Source: Corylus avellana
Taxonomy: Eukaryota > Streptophyta > Magnoliopsida > Fagales > Betulaceae
Length of the DNA stretch: 64,000 bases
Assembly (NCBI RefSeq): GCF_901000735.1
Contig: NC_081550.1
Span: forward strand, 11,248,571-11,312,570
Direction: 5' to 3'
Shown here: one piece after another, positions 45,357 through 57,100 of the stretch
How the letters are laid out: each line of letters starts with the position of its first letter
Numbering within the stretch: position 1 is the stretch's first letter
Made by a program: the position numbers and the translations under genes
The notes under the pieces: generated by a model
Database searches by the model: none
Told to the model about the DNA's origin: nothing
Seen by the model: only the letters and a program-made list of their open reading frames with translations

Positions 45357-46102
45357 ATAGCATAGATTCTGAGAGAATGAAAAAACTCTATTTCTACAAT
45401 TGAAAAACAGAGTCTTTTTTTTTCATACCTGCTGCACTTTGTTTTTTTTTGCAGTGTCTCGGCAATATCTTCCCGATTACTTTGGGTGTTGGTCTCACCC
45501 GTTTTTCGCCGGTCAGAAGCTGTCCTCCACCCGTCATAGTGGTCCTCGTTAGTCAGAGGCCACTATTTGCATCGTCAAGCTAGCGACCCAGTGGTCCTCG
45601 TTGGTCAGAGGCCGCCAATCCACGCCCCAAGGATTTTTTCTGCTTCAATCCTTGCTCAGAGGCCCTCCTCGCTCCAACCCACGCCCAATCCGTGAATTTT
45701 TGGTGTTGCGGCAACAGGTCCTCGTATACCCATGTCCTCTGATTTGTGAGCAGTTTATAATTGCACAAAGAAGAAGACTCTTTTTTTGGCTTTTAGGTAA
45801 ATCGTTCTTACCCATTTCCTTTCTTTTTTTTAGCTTTATATTTCCCTTATTTTTTTTGATTGGACCCCTAGCCCATCAGTGAAGCCCATTAAACCATTGA
45901 TTTTTTTTGTTTTCACTAAACCCACACACCAGACTAGTAGTTCACTCATTTTTTTAATTTTTTTTGTCCAAGCCCATTTTATCCACATCAGCCCACAACC
46001 CAATCTGCCTCCCTGTTATACTACACGTAGTTTAGGCTGGTTACACATCACCCTAAGCTACAAGTAGTTTAGTGTGAAAAGAAAAAAAGAAAAAAAGAAA
46101 AA

Positions 46103-49100
46103 ATGCCGGACACCATCACTCCCACAGCCTTCGTACCTCCTTCCCAAGATGCCAATCATCATTTATACCTCCACCATTCCGACCATCCGGGTGTGGTATT
46201 GGCCTCTCAATCCCTCAATGGAGAAAATGATCAAACATGGAGCCGAGCAATCACTATGGCTCTTAGCGCCAAGAACAAACTCGGATTTATTGACGGGACT
46301 ATCTCTCCATTAGCAGCCTCCTCCAAAGATTTTCCGCAATAGAGCCGTTGCAACAATATGGTAAAATCTTGGTTATTAAATTCTATTTCTAATGACATTT
46401 GCACCAGTGTTATTTATTGTAACCTTGCGAGGGACATCTGGTTGGACCTTAAAGAGCGATTTTCTCAAGTGAATGGTCCTCGCATGTTTCAACTAGAGCA
46501 AGATATCAGCACCCTTGTCCAAGGCACCATGCCTATCGCCACATACTTCACAAAACTAAAAGGGTTATGGGATGAACTATCCACAATTCAACCCAACGCC
46601 CCTTGCACCTGTGGCGCACTAAAAGAGGGTCTCCAACTTCAACAATGTCAGCGTACTATAAAGTTCCTCATGGGTCTCAATGAGTCATATGCATTGTTCG
46701 GGAACATATTCTCTTAATAGAACCATTGCCTTCCGTCAATCGTGCATATGCCTTGGTCCTTCAAGAAGAACGCCAACGCAACATTACCACCCCACCCACC
46801 ATTGAAGGCATTGCCTTAGCTGCAAAAGCTACTCTTCCACCACGGAAGGACAATCGATCTGGCTTTCAGAAGAAGGAAAGAATAAAATGCACTTATTGCG
46901 GTCGTGATGGTCATACTAGTGAGCGGTGCTACCAACTTCACGGATTTCCTCCTACTCGTCGCAAGATTGACTCAGGCTCAGGCTCTAGTCCTAAGCCCCG
47001 TGCTCATCAGGTTTCCATTACCAGCAGTCTTCCTTTTACACCTGATCAATGCCAACAACTACTTGCAATTTTGAATAACATTACTCCACAACAGTCCATG
47101 GCCCACCAAGCAGGTAGTACCGAGCCATCTCTTTCAGGTACGTCTTCTGTCTTATATGATGACTCATTATGGATTCTTGATAGTGGTGCTACTGATCATA
47201 TGGTTTGTTCTCCCACTACCTTGACCCAATCCTATCCTGTTCATGGTCGTACTGTCCAATTACCTGATGGCTCATATGCCTCCGTATCACACATTGGATC
47301 TGTGACTTTTTCCTCTCCACTTGTTCTTCATAATGTCCTTTGTGTTCCTACTTTTCATTTTAACCTCATTTCTGTGCGTACACTATGTCGCACATTGCAT
47401 TGTCTCATTATTTTTTCTTCTGCCTTTTGTCTCATCCAGGACCTTCGCTTGACGAAAATGATTCGTTTGGGCACTGAGCAGGATGGTTTGTATTACTTCA
47501 CCAACACGAGACCCTCAAGGTGTCAGGTGGCAAAGTCAACCCCAGAGCTTTGGCATCGCCGATTAGGTCATCTTTCCAATAAAGTTTTGTCTTTTCTTTC
47601 CAATAATGTATATGAAATTTGTAGTTCAAATTCAGAACAATGTCTTGTTTGTCCTTTAGCAAAACAAACTCGTATTCCATTTCCAACTAGTCAAATTTCT
47701 TCTACCACACCTTTTGCATTAATACACGTTGATATTTGGGGTAGTTACCGTACTCCTTCCATTAATGGGGCACATTATTTTCTGACTATTGTTGATGACT
47801 ACACCCGATATACATGGGTCTATTTGATGCAACATAAATCTGAGGCTCGCTCTCTCTTACAATCTTACATTAATCTTGTCGAAAATCAATTCTCGACCAC
47901 CATCAAGATAATTCGTAGTGATAATGGTCCTGAATTTACTATTCCATCATTTTATTCCGCCAAAGGCATCATTCATCAAACTAGTTGTGTCTCTACTCCA
48001 CAACAAAATGGTGTTGTTGAACGCAAGCATCGTCACCTTCTCAATATGTCTCGAGCCTTACTCTTTCAAGCCCACTTGCCCACACGTTTTTGGGGAGACG
48101 CTATCTTAACAGCTGCCTATTTGATTAATAGAACTCCTACTCCCCTCCTATCAGGTAAAACTCCATATGAGAAGTTATACAACTCAAAACCTCAATACAA
48201 TCACTTACGAGTTTTCGGTTGTTTGTGCTTTGCTTCTACTCATTCCCAAAAACCATCCAAATTTGACCCTCGTGCTATACGATGTGTCTTCCTAGGTTAC
48301 CCTTATAGCCAAAAGGGATATCGTCTATATGATCTTGATCACCACAAAACCTTCATCTCTCGTGATGTACTTTTTTATGAAGATCATTTCCCTTTTGCCC
48401 AAACCACCCCTAAACAATCTTCGCAGGTCTTACCTATTCCTTTTGACCTCCCTAATGATGCCCTTACCCTCTTGTCACCTGTTGTTGAAGCTTCGGATGC
48501 CCCTTCTGCCCCTCAGACTACCTCTTCCCCACCTCCGGTCACTCGGCGATCTACTCGGTCGACCCAGCCACCTGCATACTTGCGTGATTTTCATCTTGCA
48601 CAGACTTTACCGTCTCGTACCACTCAATCATCTGAGTCAGCGTTGGTGCGTTCCTCAGGTTCCCCTTACTCTCTTGACGCATTTTTATCTTATGCTTGTC
48701 TCTCTAACCACCATCGTGCCTTTAGTGCTGCTATTTCTCTTGCACAAGAGCCAAAGTCTTTTTTGCAGGCCATGCAGGATTCCAAGTGGCGAGATGCAAT
48801 GCGTGCTGAGGTGGATGCTCTAGAGTCAACTCAGACATGGACTCTGACCCCTCTTCCACTCGGAAAGAAACCCATTGGCTGCAAATGGGTTTACAAAATA
48901 AAATATCACCTAGATGGTTCTGTGGAACGATATAAAGCTCGCTTAGTGGCCAAAGATTACAACCAACAAGCTGGCATTGATTATACAGAGACCTTTACTC
49001 CTGTTGCTAAGATGGTCACTGTCCGCTCTTTCCTTGCCCTTGCTGCCTCCTACGGTTGGCACTTGCATCAACTTGACGTCAACAATGCCTTCCTTCATGG

Positions 49101-50376
49101 TGACCTTGACGAAGAAGTTTACATGCACCTTCCTCCTGGTTTCGGACGAAAGGGGGAGACTAGAGTTTGCAAACTCAACAAATCCCTATATGGGCTTAAA
49201 CAAGCTTCGAGACAATGGTATGCAAAACTTTCTTCCACTCTCATTAGTGCAGGATATAAACAATCCAAGGCAGACTATTCACTATTCGTCCGATCCCACA
49301 AAGGTAACTTCACAGCCATTCTTGTATATGTAGACGATATTATATTGGCAGGCAACAACTTGGAGCAGATTCAGAAACTTAAGAAACATTTGGGTGACCA
49401 TTTCAAACTCAAAGATTTGGGCAACCTAAAGTATTTTCTGGGTATTGAAGTAGCTCGTTCAAAGAAAGGCATCTTTTTATCACAAAGAAAGTATGCTCTT
49501 GAAATACTTGAAGATACCGGCTTTCTTGGTGCCAAGCCTAGCAAATTTCCCATGGAGCAAAATTTAGCACTCAGTAAACATGATGGAGACCTCATTGCTG
49601 ATCCTTCATCATATCGTCGACTAGTTGGTTAGTTGATTTATTTAACCATTACGAGACCTGATTTGGCCTATGCGGTGCAGGTGTTGAGTCAGTTTATGGA
49701 CAAACCACGCACATCCCATTTAGATGCAACACACAGAGTGTTACGCTACATCAAGCAGTCTCCAGGACAAGGAATTCTCTTATTAGCCACAAGCAATATT
49801 CAATTATACGCATTTTGTGATGCAGATTGGGCATGATGCAGAGACACTCGACGATCAGTCACTGGATATTGTATATTCCTTGGAAGCTCACCAATATCTT
49901 GGTAGACGAAAAAGCAAACAACAATATCCCGTTCTTCAGCTGAAGCAGAATACAGAGCTATGGCCTCAACCTGCTGTGAAATTACTTGGTTGAAACAACT
50001 GTTGGCGGACCTCCATATCTCACATTTACAACCAGCAAAATTGTATTGTGACAACAAGGCGGCCATTCACATCGCCTCGAATCCTGTCTATCATGAGAGA
50101 ACAAAGCATATAGAGATTGATTGCCACCTCATTCGAGAAAAGCTACAAGATGGCATAATTCAAACTTTTCACATACCTACCACTCAACAGCCCGCTGATC
50201 TATTTACTAAGGCGCTAGGTTCAACACAATTTCATTACCTACTTGGCAAGTTAGGTGTCATGAATATCCACTCCAACTTGAGGGGGAGTGTTGAGGAAAT
50301 AAATCTGTGCAACGGTCATAAAACAATCGAGAAAGGCAAATTCCCAACCAGCAACATTAACATTCCTTCTACATAG
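46103..50376 (+). pseudogene. Copia C gag-pol, complete in domains but interrupted
   Basis: The frame opens at 46103 (MPDTITPTAFVPP) with the gag domain (46358-46717 and on). A CCHC knuckle CTYCGRDGHTSERC follows near 46890, protease LWILDSGATDHMV near 47165, and a pre-integrase ELWHRRLGHLS near 47545. Integrase shows HVDIWG, VDDYTRYTW, SDNGPEF and QQNGVVERKH (47725-48030). Reverse transcriptase shows KARLVAKDYNQQAGIDYTET, KSLYGLKQAS and YVDDIILAGN (48930-49350). RNase H shows [18 protein letters not shown] and [12 protein letters not shown] (49820-50085). Interruptions: TAG at about 46340, a one-base frameshift near 46700, TAG at 49630-49632, TGA near 49834 and TAG near 49903. All catalytic motifs I can see are intact. 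The frame runs into the 3' LTR and ends at 50376. Confidence 0.93.
50279..50288 (+). other. Polypurine tract of copia C
   Basis: TGAGGGGGAG immediately before the 3' LTR. Confidence 0.85.
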
Positions 50377-50515
50377 ATAATTTCCATGTATAGAAGATCT
50401 TAACATTATTTTTGTAACGGCTATGTAAATCATTTTTATGTATAAATACCCATCATGTAAATCAATTATCATCAAGTAATACATACAAAATTTCTTCTCA
50501 GTTTAGTTTTTATCA
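50289..50515 (+). repeat. 3' LTR of copia C
   Basis: 227 bp, differing from the 5' LTR by A for G near position 69 and T for C near position 200. Confidence 0.93.
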
Positions 50516-50520
50516 GATTC

Positions 50521-52347
50521 ATCTCTTTCAAGCTTCCAGCAGCCCTAACCCCAAAACAAAATTTCAAAACCCTATCTATCTCTATCTCTCACTCTCTCGG
50601 CAGCCGCTTCAATCTTCAGATGAAATCCCAGATCAAAACACTCTCTATCTCTTTCTCTTTCATTGATTTTTGTTTGACTGTGATAGATTTTGGTTGATTG
50701 TTTGTAGATTGGGTATGAGTTTGAAGGTTTTCCTCTGCGATTCTAAGTTTGAGGGTTTTCCATCTTCGTGAAAGCCAATCGCCCAAAGGTACGTTCCAAT
50801 GCATAATCTGGTTGCTTCTTTTTATTTTTTCTTGACGATTTCAAATCAAAATAAGACCATATTACTTAGATTTTGATTCTGTGTTCGGGTGTTCTTTGGG
50901 GTGCTCTGTGATAGTCTACTCGGGATCTCAAACTTTAAAAGAAATGCTAAGTTTTAATTCTATATATGTTTTCAAACACTGATACTATTTTTTTTCTTTG
51001 TCAAAACAATATTGAAACCACGACAATATGTGCTAAATGACAAAGGTAAGGTTTCAATCTTAAAAGTTATTTGCATAACAGTATAGAATGACATAATGAC
51101 ATAGAAATGGACCGATTGTCTTTGATGATTAAGCTAGTAGAGTATAACCATGTGCTTGGGAAATCGTCGATCTCAAACTTTTAGGTTTTGTTTAGATTTA
51201 TGAAACAAATTAAACAATGATAAAAATGAAAAATACGTTCAATTTCTTAAGAAATTATCTTCCTATATTGAATAAAAAATGTATGAGATTTGTTTATCTA
51301 TACCTAATTGAAGGCCTAAACTTATAAAGTCTAGAAGTTTATAGTGTTGATTTTATTAATTTCTTCTTAACCATGACCCTAGGTTAGATTTGTTTATGCA
51401 ATTTTATTAGTTAATTTTTTTTCTTCATATTTCTTGCAGCTGACTTTCATAACCATCAGCTTCGGTAAGAAGAACCTTCTTACCTTTGATCTTATTTAAG
51501 CATTTTTAGCAGTTCATTCTTTACACTAGATGGTCGGTTTTGGCACCAAAGGGCTTGGAGGTTCTCAATAACTTATCAAAAAAAATCTTATGTAATTTTC
51601 AAGGGAGTAAAAATTTGCTAACAAATTTTTTTTTTGGTTTATTTGTGTATGCAGTACATATTGCTTGATCAAGAAACTTCATTAAAAGCTGCCACATGTT
51701 TTCACATGCTAGTTGCTTGTTTGGTATTTTTAAGTTTCTGCATTATATAGTCTAAAAATATCTAAAAACTGTGCTTATAAATATCATATTTATTTTTTTA
51801 TGCTATTGATTTGAGATTACTTTTGATACACTGATTTCAGCCCTACTAGATAAAGCTCCCTTGACATCTTGCAAGGGAGTTAAAAACATTTTACACCTTT
51901 CTTTTTTCATTGAATGCAGTGACAAAGGCTACTTTGTCTTAATGATGTTTTTAGATATGTTGATGAGGGGAACCAGGGTTTGGATAATGATGTTGAAACG
52001 CCTCCTAGTCCTGACCTTGGTAATGTGAAATGCAATTTGCAATTCAATGTATAGATGTTTGGTGCACTCTAACTGATTTGAAGGATAATTGTGTTGCAGA
52101 TCCTTCGGTCTTGGAGATCCATATTTTTGTACCATCACCTGCAGTGCCAGAGGATGTTGATGTAATGGAAGTGTATAATCTTCCTGAGAAGGTACGAGAT
52201 TCGATTGAAGAAGAGGAAACACCTGTTCCTGAGGTTGTTGATCAAATTTCTGATGATTGGCAGATTGTTGGCAGTTGGTGGCCACAACCTAGCTGGTGGC
52301 TAGGTTGTGAAGTCTCTTTAGATGAATTATGCCTTTTGGTCATTTGA
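50521..52347 (+). other. Possible spliced gene remnant, function unknown
   Basis: Positions 50521-50800 are CT-rich like a 5' leader (CCCTAACCCC, TCTCACTCTCTCGGCAGCC), with a donor-like AAAG|GTACG at about 50790. Acceptor-like ends precede 51440 and 51920. An exon 51920-52019 joins 52100-52347 by GT-AG to give about 114 residues ending at TGA 52345-52347. They read DNDVETPPSPDLD across the junction, then an acidic stretch (EDVDVMEVYNLPEKVRDS, EEEETPVPEVVDQ) and a Trp-rich end (GSWWPQPSWWLGCEV). The frame has a TGA exactly at the 51920 acceptor, so either another splice form is used or the gene is broken. I do not recognise the family. The copia element C sits directly upstream. Confidence 0.3.
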
Positions 52348-52689
52348 CTCATTTTAGTCATTTGTAATTTCTTCAATTTCATTTGTAATTTTGTTTGTAA
52401 TTTAATTTGTTTTCTTCAATTTGAAGTTGCTTGTAATTTGTAAGGCTCTAATCTACTTGCTCTGTAAGCATGTAATTTCAGGGTGTTTATAGTTTCTGCA
52501 ATTATAAGTTAGTTAGTTTAGGTTGTCCCATGAGATTAATCGTGGCCCTGTTATAATTGTCCTGAATTTTACCTGATTTAGTGAATCTTACCTTGTAAAG
52601 TGAATTTTAATTGATTTATAATTGGCTCTTGGAATCTTACCAGATTCAGTGTTAAAATTTAACTGTTTTATGAAAAAAAAAATTAAATA

Positions 52690-52982
52690 TTAATCTTAAC
52701 GAGCTGTAAACGAGCCGAGCTGCTTGTTTAAAGCTCGAACGAGCTTTTAATCGAGCTCGAGCTTGAGCCGAGCCGAGCCAATCGAGGGCTCGACTCGGCT
52801 CGAAAAGTGCCCTTTCGGGATCTCAAGCTTGATCCCGAATGTGCCAAATTTTAATTGAGCCGATCTTGAGCCAGGGCTTTCAAGCTCGGCTCGAGCTCGA
52901 GATCGGCTCGATTATTTGTCTTCCTAAAATGAGCTAGTCCGAGTTTGCCAAAGCTCGACTCGGCTCGGCTCATTTACAGCCT
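52690..52982. repeat. GAGCTCGA-rich hAT-like repeat
   Basis: It begins GAGCTGTAAACGAGCCGAGC and ends CGGCTCATTTACAG, so the ends are inverted repeats of CTGTAAAYGAGC. The interior is made of GAGCTCGAGC/GGCTCGA motifs. No clear 8-bp target duplication. A relative lies inverted at 36303-36590. Confidence 0.65.
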
Positions 52983-52983
52983 T

Positions 52984-53196
52984 GGTCACCTCTTCAATTT
53001 TTTTTTTTTTAGATTTAAATTTTAAAATTAAATTAATATTTTAATGAGATGTCTAACTGATGTTAAAAAATTTGACGGTAGGGAGTTTATTGGCATTTCG
53101 ATTGACGCATGGAGTAAATTGTCGAAAAAAAAAGGTAAAATTTTTTTAATTTTGGTGAGTTAAATCAAGAATTATGATATATTTACCTTTATTTTT
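52984..53196 (+). repeat. Mutator-like repeat half, uninterrupted copy
   Basis: Homologous to 8460-8624 joined to 24621-24675, but without the CACTA insertion; the empty site lies near 53125-53145. It starts CCTTGGTCACCTCTTCAATT, which resembles the inner edge of the GGGGTGGCC core in the 36 kb copy. Confidence 0.75.
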
Positions 53197-54137
53197 ATTA
53201 TAGGATAATAATATAGCTACTGCTTACACTTAATAGAATGAGGTTTTTACTATCAACTTTTCACAAAATAAAAGTATGTAATGACTGGAAGGAGTTCACT
53301 GTTCATCTGAACTTCTTAAAAACATTGACAAAGATTTTCTACAAAAAAGTTAGTAGATTTTCAAATTACAAAAATTTAGATGGGTTATATGCATCGAAAT
53401 TCATAAAAAAGAAAAAAAAAAAAAATTGTTACATGTCACAAGGGGTGGCAAGTTATTGAGGTAGCCGAAAAATTTTTTCCTCCCAAAATGTTATTTCTTC
53501 ACTTTTGATTGAAGAAAGATTATTCTTTAGAAAACCAAAATATAATTTTTTTTTTTTTTTCAAAACTTTTTCACATGCAAGAACCCAAAAAAATATAATT
53601 AACTTTTAATTATAACCTACCTACGAAATTAGCCGCTAAAATAGTCTAAATTTCGTAATTTGAGAGATATTATAATCGGGCTATTATTCAACAAAAAAAA
53701 AAAAAAAAAAGGGGCTGGAGTGGCTGCCCACCCCCTGCAACAGGAGAAAAATGGTGAGCGTCTTATGTGATTTATCTATATCGTCTTCTATGACTCACTA
53801 ATACCCAACGTACGTACGAGATTAGACGCTAAAATTGCTGTAACCATCTATCTTATCCTTGACTAGTATCTGACCTCAGCCTAGCTCAAGTTCATCTCCT
53901 CAGTGACACCAAACAAACACCCTGATTTGCGTGCCGTAATTGAATACAACTTCGCTAGGATAATGAAATGTACGTCGAGCGTAAATTTTTTTTTTTTTTT
54001 TTTTTAAAAAAATTTTTAAATTAAAATAATAAAATAAAATTTTAATGTACATCACTGTTGATGCACGAGATCATTACCCCTACTGGCTATAATCTATAGC
54101 ATCATCCCATCTGCTTGAATTTCTCTCCGCTTCTCTA
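53197..54137 (+). promoter_or_regulatory. Upstream region of 4CLL copy 2
   Basis: Collinear with the copy 1 upstream region apart from small insertions. A TATAAT-type box lies at 54088-54093, again 45-50 bases before the ATG, within GGCTATAATCTATAGC. The palindromic insert of copy 1 is absent here and another palindrome (53958-54080) lies just upstream of the box. Confidence 0.55.
53958..54080. mobile_element. Small palindromic insertion in the proximal promoter of 4CLL copy 2
   Basis: Copy 1 lacks it. The ends GGATAATGAAATGTAC and GATCATTACCCC are imperfect inverted repeats, and a long T-run and AT-rich centre lie between. The flanks TTCGCTA and CTGGCTA suggest a short target duplication. 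It ends about 8 bp before the TATA-like box. Confidence 0.6.
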
Positions 54138-57100
54138 ATGGAAAAATCGGGGTACGGCCGAGATGGCATCTTCCGGTCTCTCCGGCCGCCTCTTGTGCTC
54201 CCCAAAGATCCCAACCTCTCCATGGTCACATTCCTCTTCCGAAACTCTTCCTCTTATCCTCACAAACCGGCCCTTATCGACGCCGATTCCTCCCAAACCT
54301 TATCTTTCTCCCACTTCAAATCCACCGTCGCCAGAATCTCCCGCGCCTTTCTTCGCCTCGGCATCACCAAGAACGACGTCGTCCTAATCTTCGCCCCGAA
54401 TTCTATCCAGTTCCCTCTCTGCTTCCTCGGCATCGTCGCCGTCGGCGCCATCGCCACCACCGCCAACCCCCTCTACACGGTCCGCGAGCTCGCCAGGCAA
54501 GTCAAAGATTCGAACCCGAAGTTGATCATAACCGTCCCGGAATTGTGGGACAAAGTCAAAGATTTCAACCTCCCAGCTGTCTTTCTAGGGTCCAATCATT
54601 CTTCTACTTTTTCAAACGTTATCCATTTCGACGCATTGGTTGAATTGGGCGGGTCCGGGTCGGATTTCCCGGACAGCAATGTGAAGCAAAACGACACCGC
54701 GGTGCTGCTATACTCTTCCGGGACGACCGGAACGAGCAAGGGGGTGATCCTGACTCACAGGAATTTCATTGCGGCGTCTCTGATGGTGACGATGGACCAA
54801 GAGCTCTCCGGCGAGGCGCACAACGTGTTCCTCTGCGTCCTGCCGATGTTCCACGTGTTCGGGCTGGCGGTGATCGTCTACTCGCAGCTGCAGATCGGGA
54901 ACGCTGTGGTGTCAATGGGAAGGTTCGAGCTGGAGAAGATTCTGAAGGCGGTGGAGAGGTACAGGGTGAGCTACTTATGGGTCGTACCGCCGATCATTCT
55001 GGCGCTGGCAAAGAACAGCGTCGTGAAAAAGTACGATCTCTCGTCGTTGAGGCATCTCGGTTCAGGCGCGGCGCCTCTGGGGAAGGATTTGATGGAGGAG
55101 TGCGCCAGGAACATTCCTCAGGCCACCATCACTCAGGTGCTTTGACGTTACTGATTTTCATTTGGTAATTGGGCTTCCTTTTAAGCCTGCAGCTTTGACA
55201 GCGAACCAAAATAATTATTTAATAATTAAATAATTATTTAATTATTTAATTATTTAATAATTAAATGATTGTAACTATGTTCTCTTTTTCTTTTTTGAAA
55301 GTTTCAAGTTTCGTGTTTTGATTTTTGTTTCAAAGTTCTCTTCTGTCTCTGACAATGCTTTTTACGACAAAAAGCAAAAAACATTTCTAAAACAATTTTT
55401 ACTCACGTCACAACAAAATGCCAAAAAAGCATCTCTAGTGGGTTGTTGAGTTCTCCAATCTAGCCACTGAAAATTCAATAATACTTGATAAAGGTATTAG
55501 ACTTTCTGCAAAGCTTTTGGCAATTTGGTTCATGTCTTGGCTTTTGATTTGAGAGATGATGCTGTACATTTGATTTAAAATGTTCTTCATTGTTTCAGGG
55601 CTATGGCATGACGGAAACTTGTGGAATTGTTTGTGTAGAGAATCCAAGAGTGGGCGTTCGGCATTCTGGTTCAGCTGGAACACTTGTTTCGGGAGTTGAA
55701 TCCCAAATAGTAAGTGTAGATACATCGAAGCCACTTCCTCCTAATCAGTTGGGGGAGATATGGGTTCGGGGGCCTAATATGATGCAAGGTATTTTCTTTC
55801 TTTGCTTCTGTCTCTCTTGATCTGAGCATGCCTGGTCCTGTTTCTCTTGTTAAAAAAAAGTTTCTGCTCTTTGATATAGAGGGAAGCCAGGTAGCTCATT
55901 ATTGTTCTGGATTAAAATATTCTAGTCACCTTGCATCTTGAATGTGGCAGTTTAATGCAGTTGTCATTTCTGATTATGGACATATAAGATGATCTTTGAA
56001 CAACATTTGATCATTCCATTCAATTTGTGAAAAGTATTATGCGGAAAAGTCATTCTCAAGCCAGGGATATTACTTTTTTCCGTAGCTGTTTTAATTAGAA
56101 TTTTATAATAATTCTAAGGCTTCCAACAATTTCTTTTCTCCTCTCTGGTCTTGGTGTGACCGCATTTATCAGTATGCTATAGGAACTTAAAAGGTGATTT
56201 GGTGGGGAACACTGCCAAATTAGGAGTTTTATGAAGTGTGCTTTCATATGAAATGGGAATCTGAACATATACCCATTTTGATATCCCAAACGGATGTTAC
56301 GGATGCAAGTTTGATTCCCACAGCGTGGTTATTGAAGATAAAGGGCTCGTTTGGTAATGCTTTTCAGATTGTGCTTTTTGCTTTTTTGTTGTAATGTGAC
56401 ATAAATGTGAAAATAATTTTAAGTTTTTATGAACGTTTTGTGTGTTGAATTGTTTATTAGTGCTGCAATTCTAAAAAGCATTAGGAAACGAGTCCAAAGT
56501 AGCTAGATCATGGCTGCTCTGCTCATCTCTAGATGGAGGGCAATGCTCTTTCTAACACACCAGCTCACAGGAGAACTAAAACCTCTTGTCCATTTGATCA
56601 TATATAAGTTTTCAGCTTCATTGTCTCGAATGAGTGAGCTCTGCATTTATTTAACATGTTCTAGGCATTTGCTTACTGTTTTCATTCAGAAATGTAACAT
56701 TACTATTGCAAAACTCCATTTTTAGGTTATTACAACAATCCACAGGCCACCAAACTGACCATAGATAAGAAGGGTTGGGTACACACAGGAGATCTCGGAT
56801 ATTTTGATGGAGATGGGCAACTTTATGTTGTTGACCGAATTAAAGAGCTCATCAAATACAAAGGTTTTCAGGTAACTTCCCAAAAATGTTACAAACATGC
56901 ATGCAAGATCCTGCTGCTACATTGTTTTTTCTTTGTCCCCCCCCCCCAAAAAAAAAAAAAAAAAACACATTTGTTCTGTGAAAAAAGAGAAAATTTGGCT
57001 TGTCTTCGGAGTAATATATGGTGATATTGGAAGGGATTTATAGATTTGGAAAATATATGTTTGATTATAACTTATAAGAGATATGCCCTTTAGCATCCTT

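Larger units (their letters stand above)
45118..50515 (+). mobile_element. Ty1/copia retrotransposon C, complete and recent
   Basis: Two 227-bp LTRs (45118-45344 and 50289-50515) differ at only two positions by eye, and the 5-bp target duplication GATTC is perfect (45113-45117 and 50516-50520). A primer site TGGTATCAGAGC follows the 5' LTR and a purine tract TTGAGGGGGAG precedes the 3' LTR. The interior codes for a full copia gag-pol in the usual order but with several stops and one frameshift. It is the youngest large insertion in the window. Confidence 0.95.

Noticed and set aside
48329..48823. 164-codon Leu/Pro-rich frame inside copia C
   Set aside because: A shadow frame of the gag-pol reading frame, with no domain.
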